In this document: positions 1-8,283 of the stretch, in pieces
Position numbering within the stretch: the first letter of the stretch is position 1
Layout of the letters: the number at the start of each line of letters is the position of its first letter
Source of the DNA: an uncultured Bacteroidota bacterium
Lineage (GTDB): Bacteria > Bacteroidota > Bacteroidia > Flavobacteriales > Flavobacteriaceae
Assembly: GCA_902602415.1 (NCBI GenBank)
Contig: CACKQW010000005.1
Location: forward strand, 42,519 to 106,518
Length of the DNA stretch: 64,000 nt
Reading direction: 5' to 3'
Notes under the pieces: generated by a model
Told to the model about the DNA's origin: nothing
The model's input: the letters and a program-made list of their open reading frames with translations, nothing else
Databases searched by the model: none
Program-made: the position numbers and the translations under genes

Positions 1-1050
1 GCTGTTTTATCTCAAATGTTTGAACAACTACCCAAAGGTAATTTTAAGATTTTACATGCATCTAAAAAAGAAGACAACTCATTCACAGTTGATTTGCAAA
101 TATCACCTTTCAAGATTCCTTTAATTATTGATTTAGATAAGGACTTTAAAATCGTCAGATTTGATGTTTTACAAGATAAAATAGCGACTACTCAGGATGC
201 TAATAATGAATATTTGATTAATGATGAGCACCTTGTGCTACCTTTCCATTTAATAGATGGTTTTATTTTCATTGATGGTCAAGTTGGAACTAAAAAAGGC
301 AAGTTTATGTTTGATACAGGAAACCCTTTTGGCATTTTTCTGAATAATAACCTGCTTAACTTGGATACAAACAATTTTTTAACAGAGGGAGCTGCTGGTT
401 CGGGGCAGAAGCTAAAATTGTATCAAAGTAAAATTGGCAACATAAAAATTGGCAACAAAATTGAGTTTATAAATATTAATGAAGTAGTCCATTCAGATTT
501 CTCGTTTATTGAAAAAGGTATTACCTCCGATTTTTTAGGATTTATTGGTTTTGAATTTATTAAAAATTATGAGTTTGTTATTGATTACGACAGTCAAGTA
601 ATTGACTTATATCTTTTAGACAAAAAAGGAAACGCTTCAAATAATAAGTATCACAAGAATGATATTGTAACGACACTAAATTTTACTACACCTTCAGATG
701 AGCAAATACCAGTTGTTGAATTTAATATTGCCAACGAAAGGATTTATTCATCTTTCGACACAGGAGATAAAGGTCACTTAGAGTTAACTGATAAGTTAAT
801 CACTAAGCTTAAAGAAAATGGTAACTTAAAAGTATACAAAAAAAATATTTGGTATGGTCAATATGCCGAAGGAAATGAGGCTTATATCTTGAAGGGATTA
901 ACCTACAATTCTACTGCATTACATGACTTAAAAAACTACCCTTTATTATTAAGTGATAAGGCTAAATTAGGTTTTGGTTATCAATTTTTGAAAAATTATA
1001 TAACCATATGGAATTACAAAAAAAAGACCATAACCCTATTGAAACGCTAA
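1..1050 (+). CDS. Aspartyl-protease-fold (retropepsin-like) protein, 5' end cut by window
   Basis: The reading frame is open to the first base of the window, so the N-terminus, and any signal peptide, lies outside it; the first ATG is at 16 but need not be the start. Counting from that Met, the protein has two Asp-Thr-Gly motifs, at about residues 100-102 (FDTGN) and 248-250 (FDTGD). Each is followed by hydrophobic strands typical of clan AA aspartic peptidases, such as FLGFIGFEFIKNYE near 173. Two lobes in one chain is a common layout in Bacteroidota aspartyl-protease-family proteins, usually exported. The fold is clear; substrate and activity are unknown. No neighbour on this strand explains its role. 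It lies just upstream of a coding-like remnant and a tRNA gene. Confidence 0.75.
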   Translation, partial: AVLSQMFEQLPKGNFKILHASKKEDNSFTVDLQISPFKIPLIIDLDKDFKIVRFDVLQDKIATTQDANNEYLINDEHLVLPFHLIDGFIFIDGQVGTKKGKFMFDTGNPFGIFLNNNLLNLDTNNFLTEGAAGSGQKLKLYQSKIGNIKIGNKIEFININEVVHSDFSFIEKGITSDFLGFIGFEFIKNYEFVIDYDSQVIDLYLLDKKGNASNNKYHKNDIVTTLNFTTPSDEQIPVVEFNIANERIYSSFDTGDKGHLELTDKLITKLKENGNLKVYKKNIWYGQYAEGNEAYILKGLTYNSTALHDLKNYPLLLSDKAKLGFGYQFLKNYITIWNYKKKTITLLKR

Positions 1051-1204
1051 CGATAGCCAACAAAACCTAAAAGAATATCTTGATAAAAGTGCACCAATTG
1101 GAGAGGTGTTTAATTGTTCCTTAAGGTTAGCTGTAGACGTAGTAGAAAGAGTGATTGAAGAAAAAGGTTGGGAGGAATATGATACAAAATTAGACGGTTG
1201 GTAA
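1043..1204 (+). other. Coding-like frame without a start codon (possible gene remnant)
   Basis: After a TGA at 1040-1042 this frame stays open for 53 codons and ends at TAA 1202-1204. It contains no ATG; the only usable start would be a GTG inside it. The translation has protein-like composition (for example SAPIGEVFN, LAVDVVERVIEEKGWEEYDT) with an amphipathic helix and a Trp-rich end, unlike random AT-rich translation. I recognise no family. It overlaps the last bases of the preceding gene in another frame, so it may be the 3' end of a decayed or frameshifted gene. Confidence 0.3.
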
Positions 1205-1268
1205 TAAAGAGTGCCAAATGAGTGCCAACTTTTAGTATATTTATATATCTTTCTTTATAAAGTGCTGT

Positions 1269-1297
1269 AAAAAAAGAAACCTCCGATTTCTCGAAGG
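1269..1297 (-). terminator. Rho-independent terminator of tRNA-Asn
   Basis: Read on the minus strand, a 7-bp stem (CCTTCGA / TCGGAGG with one mismatch) closed by GAAA is followed by a T-rich run (TTTCTTTTTTT). It lies about 30 bases downstream of the tRNA-Asn 3' end. Confidence 0.55.
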
Positions 1298-1329
1298 CTT
1301 TATTCTGTGTAGTGTAGCGGTTTCGCTTG

Positions 1330-1403
1330 CTCCCCCTCTTGGGCTCGAACCAAGGACCCTCTGATTAACAGTCAGATGCTCTAACCAACTGAGCTAAGGA
1401 GGA
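1330..1403 (-). tRNA. tRNA-Asn (anticodon GTT)
   Basis: Reading the minus strand gives a full cloverleaf of 74 nt: acceptor TCCTCCT/AGGGGGA with one G-T pair, D arm GCTC/GAGC, anticodon stem TCTGA/TCAGA with loop CTGTTAA, and T arm CTTGG/CCAAG with loop TTCGAGC. The anticodon is GTT and the discriminator base is G. CCA is not encoded. A TATATTTG element lies 17 bases upstream of the 5' end and a terminator hairpin lies downstream. Confidence 0.95.
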
Positions 1404-1419
1404 ATTTGTTAAGTGTGGG

Positions 1420-1427
1420 CAAATATA
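1420..1427 (-). promoter_or_regulatory. Candidate -7 element (TATATTTG) of tRNA-Asn
   Basis: This is an exact match to the Bacteroidota TAnnTTTG -7 consensus, placed 16 bases before the tRNA 5' end on the minus strand. I see no good -33 TTG at the usual distance. Confidence 0.45.
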
Positions 1428-1470
1428 TATAATATTTTTAAAATTTAATTTTATTTGTGAATCTAAACTT

Positions 1471-2817
1471 TTAAATAAGAATATTAAATAGTTTATATAT
1501 ATCATTACCATTTGCAAAAATGACTAGCGTCATAAGAATTATAAAGCCTATAATTTGAACTCTCTCAAGAAATTTATCTGATGGTTTTCTTCCAGAAATC
1601 ATTTCATAAATCAAAAACATTGCATGACCTCCATCTAATGCAGGAATTGGCAGCAAATTTAAAACTCCTAGCATAACAGATAATATGGCAGTGGTATTCC
1701 AAAATGCCCCCCAATCCCATGATGGTGGAAATATATTGCCTATTGCCAGAAAACCTCCTAAGCCCTTATATGCTCCCGTGCTAGGATTGAAAATTGCTAC
1801 AAATTGTTCTAAATAAAAACCAAAAAAAGACACAAAATTATTGATCCCAACACCTATACTCTCAAAAAAAGAATATTGGGTAGTTGAAACCTCAAGCAAT
1901 CCAAGATTTATATTATCTGCCATTGATGCTCCATGCATAATTCCTAATTTTCCTTCAGAATCTACATTTAAGGTTTTTTGTATCGTAAAAGATCCACGCA
2001 ATAATTCTACTTCAACAGTTGTGTTTCTGTTTTCTGATAAAACAGGAATCACTTCATCTACATAATTGATTTTTTTATCATTAATTGAAGTTATAATATC
2101 CCCTTTTTGAATATCATATGTTTTGTTTAAAGAGCCATCCAAAACCTGCTGAATTACAAATGGCATTCTAAGCTCAAATGTTGTCATATTCTCTTGAGAT
2201 GAAAGCCTGCCAAGAAAATCTTTGGGTAAAGATATTTCTAGAAATTCTCCACTTCTTTCAATTTGGTAAACAGATGCACTTACAATAGATTTTCTTAACT
2301 CTGAATATGTCGAAAGCTCTTTATCATCTACACTAATTATTCTATCCCCAGTCTTGAATCCAATTTCGTTTAATATTGGGTTTTCAATTAGAAAACCATC
2401 TTTAATTGAATTAAGTGGTATTGATGTTTTACCATAATTATAAGCTAATCCAATATAAATGACAATAGCAAGGATAAAGTTTACAGTAACTCCTCCTAAC
2501 ATTATAACCAGTCTTTGCCATGATGGTTTGGATCTAAATTCCCAAGGTTTTGGATCCTCTTTCATTTGTTCTTTATCCATGCTTTCATCTATCATGCCTG
2601 CAATTTTCACATAACCTCCAAGTGGCAGCCACCCTATTCCATAAACCGTTTCTCCAATTTTCTTCTTGAAAAGAGAAAACTTGACATCGAAAAATAGATA
2701 AAACTTTTCAACTTTAGTTTTGAAAAACTTTGCTGGTAAATAATGGCCTAACTCGTGGAGGACAATTATTAAAGAAAGGCTTAAAAAAAATTGTACAGTT
2801 TTTATAAAAATCTCCAT
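1471..2817 (-). CDS. rseP: RseP family site-2 zinc metalloprotease
   Basis: An intramembrane protease that cleaves membrane-embedded substrates such as anti-sigma factors. The 448-residue protein begins with a membrane segment carrying the zinc motif HELGH (residues 21-25). Periplasmic PDZ-like domains fill the middle (about 130-300). The second catalytic site LDG (D395) sits in PIPALDGGHA in a late membrane segment, followed by a final hydrophobic helix. Both halves of the active site are intact. It lies 68 bases downstream of the M1 peptidase gene on the same strand and has its own TACTTTTG element upstream. The family is certain; the target here is unknown. Confidence 0.95.
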   Translation of the reverse strand: MEIFIKTVQFFLSLSLIIVLHELGHYLPAKFFKTKVEKFYLFFDVKFSLFKKKIGETVYGIGWLPLGGYVKIAGMIDESMDKEQMKEDPKPWEFRSKPSWQRLVIMLGGVTVNFILAIVIYIGLAYNYGKTSIPLNSIKDGFLIENPILNEIGFKTGDRIISVDDKELSTYSELRKSIVSASVYQIERSGEFLEISLPKDFLGRLSSQENMTTFELRMPFVIQQVLDGSLNKTYDIQKGDIITSINDKKINYVDEVIPVLSENRNTTVEVELLRGSFTIQKTLNVDSEGKLGIMHGASMADNINLGLLEVSTTQYSFFESIGVGINNFVSFFGFYLEQFVAIFNPSTGAYKGLGGFLAIGNIFPPSWDWGAFWNTTAILSVMLGVLNLLPIPALDGGHAMFLIYEMISGRKPSDKFLERVQIIGFIILMTLVIFANGNDIYKLFNILI

Positions 2818-2842
2818 GTAAATTTTAAAACAATATAGCTGA

Positions 2843-2850
2843 CAAAAGTA
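2843..2850 (-). promoter_or_regulatory. Candidate -7 element (TACTTTTG) of rseP
   Basis: Exact TAnnTTTG match on the minus strand, 25 bases before the rseP start codon, in the short gap after the M1 peptidase gene. It suggests rseP can be transcribed separately from that gene. Confidence 0.4.
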
Positions 2851-2885
2851 GTCTAATAAAAATTAATTAAAAATATCTTCTAAAA

Positions 2886-4814
2886 TTATTTTACCAAAAG
2901 AGGTTTGTAAATATAGCTTTCAAAATTATCAAAACGAATAATATATTTCCCCTTTGTCAGAGTTGATATTTCAATAGTATCTGAGTATGGAATTTCTAAT
3001 ATTTTTTGTCCATTAAGATTATAGACAACTATCTGATCAATTACAAGATTTTTGGGTTTAATTATTCTAAATTCATTTGATGCTGGTATTGGGTAAATAC
3101 TTACTTTCTCATGAACTAAATCCGTATTCAACCCTAATGTGACAAGATTGTTTTTTGAAATTATATCATTAAAAGGATCAAATTCTATACTTTCAACATC
3201 AAAAGAAACGGGAAATGAAAAGGATTGATCATTTTGAGTTAAAACAAAGTTTATCAAAGACTCTTCATTTTCAGAACCAATTAATTTAATGGTTATTGGT
3301 CCTTCAAAAAAATCTACAGACGAATGACTTTGTGATTGTGAAACTTCCAAATTAAGATTCCCTTGAGAATTATGACTCCAATTAATTTGATACGAAGGAT
3401 AGCCTTCACCATAGATCCAATCGTTAAAAAACTCGGTAACATCCTCTGCTGTGGATTCTTCAATAATACTTTTCAAATCATCAGTTTTTGCATAACTATA
3501 TGATAAATCTTCATCAGAAAGATAGTCTCTCAAGGACTGAAAAAAGAAATCATCTCCTAATTTTTTTCTCAACATATGTAAAACCATTGCTCCCTTGCTG
3601 TAGGAAAGCCTGCTACTAAAAACTCTTGCTACCGTAGTATCGTTATTTGAAATATATACTGACCCTGAGGGTTGCGCAGTAATTGAATTTACCCTAGACT
3701 GTTTCCAACTTGTAAATGAATTCTCCCCTTCAAAATTTTCAACAACTAAGCCAGATAAATATGTAGCAAAGCCCTCATTAAGCCAAATATCTTTCCAGCT
3801 CCCACAGGTAATTTTATTTCCAAACCATTGGTGAGCTAGCTCATGAGCAATAAGTGAAGAACTAAAATTTCCCATAAAGGATACAGTCGTATGCTCCATT
3901 CCTCCGCCCCATCCAAATTGTGCATGACCATATTTTTCATCAGAAAAAGGATATTCTTCAAAAAGCTCAGAAAATAGATTCATAATATCTACTGTTATTT
4001 CGGTATTATTAGTTGCGTATTCGATTGACTCAGGGTACACATAATTTACAATTTCAAAGGGATTACCATTATTATAAACCGTATGGCTATATACTTCATA
4101 ATTAGTAATGGCAATAGCTATTAAATATGCAGGGATTGGATACTTATGTTGAAAATGAGTTGTCTTATTCCCATCAATATATATCTGATTTTTTTCTAAT
4201 CCATTAGAAACAGAAACATATTCATCTCCATTGGGGTCTAATATAGGGGTAGTTATAAAAACATCAATTGAGTCAATTTTATCATCCAGTGATTGTTTAC
4301 ATGGCCACCACCCTTTAGCTCCATAAGGCTCTGAAAGTGTCCACATAATTGGAGAGCCATTATGTTCGGAAACTTCATATGATCCAAATCCTGAACTAAC
4401 TGGATTCCCATAATATGTTACTTTCACAGAATCCATTTCTCCTTGAAATATTGTTTGGTCTAAATCAATAAATAAACTGTCATTTTGATGTAAAAAAGAT
4501 AATTCAATGTTATTAGATAATTTTATTATTTCAGTAACAGTCATGTTTTCTGAAAGATCAAAAATCATTTCGTCCATATTTTCATTTGCTATAAAAGAAC
4601 TTGAAATCTCCCCCGAAATAGAGGTTTGTGAGGGATCTATATTTAGTTCTAATTTATGATACTTCAAATCATAATTTGATGTCTGAGTATTTGAAATAGT
4701 TTTAAATTTTTTTGTTGCAATTTTTGCCTCAAGGTCTGCAATAGATTCAATAGATCCAACTTGACAAAATAAATGGTTTGTAAAAACAAATAGTAGAATT
4801 ATATATTTATACAC
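2886..4814 (-). CDS. Secreted M1 family metallopeptidase with T9SS sorting domain
   Basis: A zinc aminopeptidase of the M1 (gluzincin) family. An N-terminal signal peptide (about 1-17, ending near FCQ) is followed by the M1 beta domain. The catalytic block has GGGMEHTT (303-310, a GxMEN-type site with His in place of Asn), HELAHQW (H324, E325, H328) and the third zinc ligand E347 in LNEGFA. The last 70 residues (from about VSIYPIPAS) have the NG-K-I and K-G-Y/K-Y-I-I-R pattern of type A T9SS sorting domains. The protein is therefore probably exported across the outer membrane or anchored on the cell surface to trim peptides. Its 642 residues suit a short M1 protein lacking the ERAP1-like C-domain. 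It is first in the minus-strand pair with rseP. Confidence 0.93.
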   Translation of the reverse strand: MYKYIILLFVFTNHLFCQVGSIESIADLEAKIATKKFKTISNTQTSNYDLKYHKLELNIDPSQTSISGEISSSFIANENMDEMIFDLSENMTVTEIIKLSNNIELSFLHQNDSLFIDLDQTIFQGEMDSVKVTYYGNPVSSGFGSYEVSEHNGSPIMWTLSEPYGAKGWWPCKQSLDDKIDSIDVFITTPILDPNGDEYVSVSNGLEKNQIYIDGNKTTHFQHKYPIPAYLIAIAITNYEVYSHTVYNNGNPFEIVNYVYPESIEYATNNTEITVDIMNLFSELFEEYPFSDEKYGHAQFGWGGGMEHTTVSFMGNFSSSLIAHELAHQWFGNKITCGSWKDIWLNEGFATYLSGLVVENFEGENSFTSWKQSRVNSITAQPSGSVYISNNDTTVARVFSSRLSYSKGAMVLHMLRKKLGDDFFFQSLRDYLSDEDLSYSYAKTDDLKSIIEESTAEDVTEFFNDWIYGEGYPSYQINWSHNSQGNLNLEVSQSQSHSSVDFFEGPITIKLIGSENEESLINFVLTQNDQSFSFPVSFDVESIEFDPFNDIISKNNLVTLGLNTDLVHEKVSIYPIPASNEFRIIKPKNLVIDQIVVYNLNGQKILEIPYSDTIEISTLTKGKYIIRFDNFESYIYKPLLVK

Positions 4815-4860
4815 AAATAAAAATTTTTCTAAATGTAATAATTAAAAAGCGAATCTATTG

Positions 4861-4868
4861 TATTTTTG
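4861..4868 (+). promoter_or_regulatory. Candidate -7 element (TATTTTTG) of the SCO/P19-like operon
   Basis: Exact TAnnTTTG match on the plus strand, 20 bases before the TTG start of the SCO gene, in the divergent gap with the M1 peptidase gene. Confidence 0.4.
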
Positions 4869-4888
4869 CAATTCACAAAAAATAAGAT

Positions 4889-5557
4889 TTGAAATTATTT
4901 AGAAAAAAAGATTTATTGGTTTATCTAGTAGGGTTCGTGTTCGCACTAATCTCTGTCTCTATATTTTATTTAATTTTAAAGCCAAAAAAAATTCTTCCAA
5001 TATTTCAACCTGCAACGGTAAACGTAAAACTGGTTGATTCATCTATTCAATATGTTTCAAAGTATCATAAAATATCCCCATTTTCATTGATAAATCAAAA
5101 CGGAGATACCATTACTGAACAGTTTTACAATGGAAAAATTTATGTAGCTGACTTCTTTTTTACAACTTGCCAAGATATATGTCCAATTATGACAAGAAAT
5201 ATGCATATTCTTCAAGAAAAATTAAAAAATGATGAGGAAGTTTTTTTATTATCTCACACTGTTATGCCTGAAATAGATACTGTTGAAACTTTGAAAAAAT
5301 ATTCCATGGATTATAATGTTAATGATAATAAATGGAATTTGGTTACTGGAGATAAAGAACAAATTTATAATCTGGCAAGAAAATCCTACCTAGCTGCTGA
5401 GGATGTTGAGTTTAAAAAATATGATTTAATTCACACCGAAAATTTTGTTCTTATTGATAAAGAAAGTCAAATTAGGGGCTTTTATGACGGAACAAAAATT
5501 GATCAGATCAATTTATTATTAGATGATTTAGAAATTTTGAAAAACTCATATAAATGA
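4889..5557 (+). CDS. SCO1/SenC family protein
   Basis: A membrane-anchored thioredoxin-fold protein of the type that delivers copper to cytochrome oxidase or acts as a thiol oxidoreductase. It has one N-terminal membrane anchor (about 9-30) and then a SCO domain with the metal motif TTCQDICP (C94, C98) and the distant His ligand H182 in LIHTENF. All three copper ligands are present. The start is TTG, preceded by a TATTTTTG element. Its stop overlaps the start of the next gene by 4 bases (ATGA), so the two are probably made together. That partner is a P19/Tp34-like metal protein, which points to a wider periplasmic metal-handling role than oxidase assembly alone. Confidence 0.9.
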   Translation: MKLFRKKDLLVYLVGFVFALISVSIFYLILKPKKILPIFQPATVNVKLVDSSIQYVSKYHKISPFSLINQNGDTITEQFYNGKIYVADFFFTTCQDICPIMTRNMHILQEKLKNDEEVFLLSHTVMPEIDTVETLKKYSMDYNVNDNKWNLVTGDKEQIYNLARKSYLAAEDVEFKKYDLIHTENFVLIDKESQIRGFYDGTKIDQINLLLDDLEILKNSYK

Positions 5558-6093
5558 AAAAAATTGTATACTTTTTATTGATTTTGAATTTAACCTTTAC
5601 ATTTTCCCAAGAGCTAATTATTGGGGAAGAATTAGTAGACCCAGGTATTGTATTTATTTTCGAAGGAGCTGTAAAAGATCATGTTATGCCTAATGGCATG
5701 CACTTAAAAGAATCACAAACAAATATTCACATTGAAGCTCGTGTAAACTGGGATACAAAAAATATTCCCAATGGTACACCTGCAGGAGGATTTGTTGCAT
5801 ATCTGCACATTACTGCAAAGATTACAAATGAAAAAACAGGTATGAGTACTTTCATTGATTTATTACCACATATAAATCTTGTAGATAATTACCATTATGC
5901 AAGAAACATTTCTTTACCCGGAAATAATGATGATTTGTATTTAGTTGAATTTAATGTTTTACCGCCAACTCATATTGAATTATCCCTTCATAAAGACTGG
6001 CTAGATAATTACGGAAAAAATTTAATGAAAAAACAATATTTCAAATATAAAAATGTAGATTTTGAAGAAATTGCAAATAGTTCAAGAAGGTAG
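5554..6093 (+). CDS. Periplasmic P19/Tp34-like iron/copper-binding protein
   Basis: The 179-residue protein has a signal peptide (about 1-18, ending FSQ). The mature part follows the pattern of the P19/Tp34/FetP family: GMHL followed by NIHIEARV (H59, E61), VAYLHITAKI, LLPHINLV (H106), NYHYARNI (H114) and YLVEFNVLPP. In the family, His-x-Glu, a Met and further His residues bind copper and iron at a dimer interface. Here the H-x-E pair and the later His are kept, while the LMPM segment reads LLPH, so a Met ligand may be replaced. The gene is translationally coupled to the SCO gene and ends one base from the convergent ZIP transporter gene. I assign the family from pattern recognition; metal preference is unknown. 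Confidence 0.7.
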   Translation: MKKIVYFLLILNLTFTFSQELIIGEELVDPGIVFIFEGAVKDHVMPNGMHLKESQTNIHIEARVNWDTKNIPNGTPAGGFVAYLHITAKITNEKTGMSTFIDLLPHINLVDNYHYARNISLPGNNDDLYLVEFNVLPPTHIELSLHKDWLDNYGKNLMKKQYFKYKNVDFEEIANSSRR

Positions 6094-6094
6094 A

Positions 6095-6952
6095 TTATCC
6101 CAGCGCTACATCTAAACACATCATTACAATAAATCCTGCAATTAATCCCATAGTTGCAATATCAGCATTTCCTCCACTTTGACTCTCGGGAATCACCTCT
6201 TCAACAACAATGAATATCATAGCACCTGCGGCAAAAGCTAAAGCATATGGTAAAATTGGGTAAACAGAAATTACAATAGCTGCACCAATCACAGCGAATA
6301 TTGGTTCTACTATTGCTGAAAGTTGGCCCCACTGCCATGATTTAAATCTACTAAATCCTGCTCTTCTCATTGGCATTGAAACTGCAAAGCCTTCAGGAGC
6401 ATTTTGTAAACCCATACCAATAGCAAGGGCTATAGCTCCACCAAGTGTGATTCCTAAGTCCATTCCTTGTGCCAAGGCACCAAAGGCAACACCAACGGCC
6501 AAGCCTTCAGGGATGTTGTGTATTGCGATTGCCAAAACCAAAAGCTCAGTCTTTTTTAAATCAGTTTTGGGGCCCTCTGCTTGCTCAATTTTTTGAAAAA
6601 GATGCAAATGAGGTATTTTTTTATCCAAAAAATAAATGAAGAAAGCTCCAAGAAAAAAGCCAATTGCTGGAGGTAAAAATGAAGGCAAAGTAGTCAATCC
6701 TAACTCATGTTGTTTTTCTACAGCAGAAATGGCCGGAGATAACAGAGACCAAAAGCTTGCTGCAATCATAACCCCTCCTGTGAATCCAAGCGCTGCATCA
6801 AGAAACTTTCTATTGGTAGACTTAAAGAAAAATACTAATGAAGCTCCAAGTGCAGTAAGAATCCAAGTAAATAAACCAGCACAAAAAGCTTGTAAAATCG
6901 GATTTTCTAAGTAAATGAAAAAACCTTCTAAAAGAGTTACTATTTTTTCCAT
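6095..6952 (-). CDS. ZIP family metal transporter (ZupT/GufA-like)
   Basis: Takes up divalent metals such as zinc, iron or manganese across the inner membrane. It has about eight hydrophobic segments. The two signature helices carry HNIPEG (H145-G150) and NAPEG (N184-G188), where HN...E in one helix and N...E in the next form the binuclear metal site. A short His-containing stretch (PHLHLF, near 114-119) precedes the first signature helix, as in many ZIP loops. The length of 285 suits the GufA subgroup. It is convergent, one base away, with the P19-like gene. A TATTTTTG element lies just upstream of its start. The exact metal cannot be read from sequence. Confidence 0.9.
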   Translation of the reverse strand: MEKIVTLLEGFFIYLENPILQAFCAGLFTWILTALGASLVFFFKSTNRKFLDAALGFTGGVMIAASFWSLLSPAISAVEKQHELGLTTLPSFLPPAIGFFLGAFFIYFLDKKIPHLHLFQKIEQAEGPKTDLKKTELLVLAIAIHNIPEGLAVGVAFGALAQGMDLGITLGGAIALAIGMGLQNAPEGFAVSMPMRRAGFSRFKSWQWGQLSAIVEPIFAVIGAAIVISVYPILPYALAFAAGAMIFIVVEEVIPESQSGGNADIATMGLIAGFIVMMCLDVALG

Positions 6953-6963
6953 AAATTATGCTG

Positions 6964-6971
6964 CAAAAATA
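6964..6971 (-). promoter_or_regulatory. Candidate -7 element (TATTTTTG) of the ZIP transporter gene
   Basis: Exact TAnnTTTG match on the minus strand, 11 bases upstream of the start codon, giving a very short leader. Confidence 0.35.
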
Positions 6972-7004
6972 CTAAAACAAATATCAAAATATATTAAAAG
7001 GTTA

Positions 7005-7012
7005 TATATTTG
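7005..7012 (+). promoter_or_regulatory. Candidate -7 element (TATATTTG) of the bacilliredoxin gene
   Basis: Exact TAnnTTTG match on the plus strand, 23 bases upstream of the ATG at 7036, in the divergent gap with the ZIP gene. Confidence 0.4.
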
Positions 7013-7035
7013 CCATAATTTATAAAGATTTAAAT

Positions 7036-7446
7036 ATGTATCCAGAGGAAATTGTAAAACCAATGCGTGAGCAACTAACTAATCAAGGTTTCAGTGAACT
7101 AAAATCAACGAATGATGTTGATAATATGATATCAAATAAAGGAACTACACTTGTAGTAGTTAATTCCGTTTGTGGTTGTGCAGCGGCAAATGCTAGGCCT
7201 GGAGCAATCTCTAGTCTTTTAAATGAAAAGAAACCAAATCACCTCACAACCGTTTTTGCAGGAGTTGACCGTGAAGCTGTGGACAAAGTAAGACATTACC
7301 TAGCTCCTTTCCCGCCAAGTTCACCTGCAATTGCACTATTTAAAGATGGTGAATTGGTTCACATGCTCGAAAGACATCATATTGAAGGTAGATCAGCAGA
7401 AGCAATTTCTCAAAATCTTGCTGGTGCTTACAATGAATTTTGCTAA
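7036..7446 (+). CDS. BrxA/BrxB family bacilliredoxin (YphP/YqiW)
   Basis: A small cytosolic thioredoxin-fold protein. The family removes low-molecular-weight thiols such as bacillithiol from oxidised proteins. The active site is the family's CGC motif (C46-G47-C48) in VCGCAAANARPGA, preceded by the TLVVVNS strand. The PFPPSSPAIALFKDGELVHMLERHHIEG segment is diagnostic of the family. The length of 136 is close to the usual 140-145. It is a single-gene unit with its own TATATTTG element, divergent from the ZIP gene and convergent with the hydratase gene. The family is certain; the thiol cofactor used by this organism is not shown here. Confidence 0.93.
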   Translation: MYPEEIVKPMREQLTNQGFSELKSTNDVDNMISNKGTTLVVVNSVCGCAAANARPGAISSLLNEKKPNHLTTVFAGVDREAVDKVRHYLAPFPPSSPAIALFKDGELVHMLERHHIEGRSAEAISQNLAGAYNEFC

Positions 7447-7503
7447 GTCAATTATTTTTTAAAGACCCTAAAGTAACTTTGTTTACAATTTTATTTAAAT
7501 CAA

Positions 7504-8280
7504 TTATTTAAATCTGGGCTTTCTTTTCTCAATAAATGCAGAAGTTCCCTCTTTGAAATCATCAGAGTCAAAACACTTTGAAAAATTAAGAATTTCATCA
7601 GAAAAATTATCAAATCCCTCTTTGTAATTAGAGTTTAATGATTTTATAGCATATTTTATAGCATTAGGGGAGTTTAAGATTATCTTGTTAGCAAGCTCAT
7701 TACAGAAATCGATTAATGTTTCTTTTTTCACCATGTAATTAATCAAACCAAAAGATTTTGCTTCCTCTGCATTAATCATTCTTCCAGTAATTATCATCTC
7801 CATTGCTCTACCCTTTCCAACCAAAAGTGGCAATCTTTTAGTTCCGCCGTATCCTGGAATAATTCCAAGTGAAACTTCAGGAAGTCCCATTCTTGAGTCA
7901 TCAGACGCAACCCTAATATGGCATGCCATTGCCAACTCTAGTCCTCCACCAAGAGCATAGCCATTTATCATTGCAATTATTGGTTTTGGAGAATTCTCAA
8001 TAACTTCAAATAGTAGTTTATTGCCAGTTTCAGAAAAAGTGTATGCATTATTAGAGCTATAGTCCATAAATTCCTTAATATCTGCACCTGCAATAAATGC
8101 TTTATCACCAGCTCCGGTAATGATTATACATTTAGTTTTGTCATTTTCAACACTTAAATTAATTGCGTTCGCAATTTCCTCTAAGGTTTTGATGTTCAAT
8201 GCATTTAGATTTTTTGGTCGATTAATCGAAATGGTTGTGATATTATTTTTTGTATTAATTAGTAAATTTTCAAATTCCAT
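7504..8280 (-). CDS. Enoyl-CoA hydratase/isomerase (crotonase family)
   Basis: Hydrates trans-2-enoyl-CoA in fatty-acid or amino-acid breakdown. The 258-residue crotonase fold has the oxyanion-hole segment AFIAGADIKE (61-70), the GGGLELAMAC helix with catalytic E115, and GLPEVSLGIIPGYGGT with the second catalytic Glu, E135. Having both Glu residues fits a true hydratase rather than an isomerase with only one. The gene starts 3 bases after the stop of the histidine kinase gene and is probably co-transcribed with it. Specific chain length or pathway (for example 3-hydroxybutyryl-CoA dehydratase) cannot be settled. Confidence 0.92.
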   Translation of the reverse strand: MEFENLLINTKNNITTISINRPKNLNALNIKTLEEIANAINLSVENDKTKCIIITGAGDKAFIAGADIKEFMDYSSNNAYTFSETGNKLLFEVIENSPKPIIAMINGYALGGGLELAMACHIRVASDDSRMGLPEVSLGIIPGYGGTKRLPLLVGKGRAMEMIITGRMINAEEAKSFGLINYMVKKETLIDFCNELANKIILNSPNAIKYAIKSLNSNYKEGFDNFSDEILNFSKCFDSDDFKEGTSAFIEKRKPRFK

Positions 8281-8283
8281 AAT

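Noticed and set aside
6636..6914. Plus-strand open frame opposite the ZIP transporter
   Set aside because: Antisense to conserved membrane helices; composition is that of a shadow frame.
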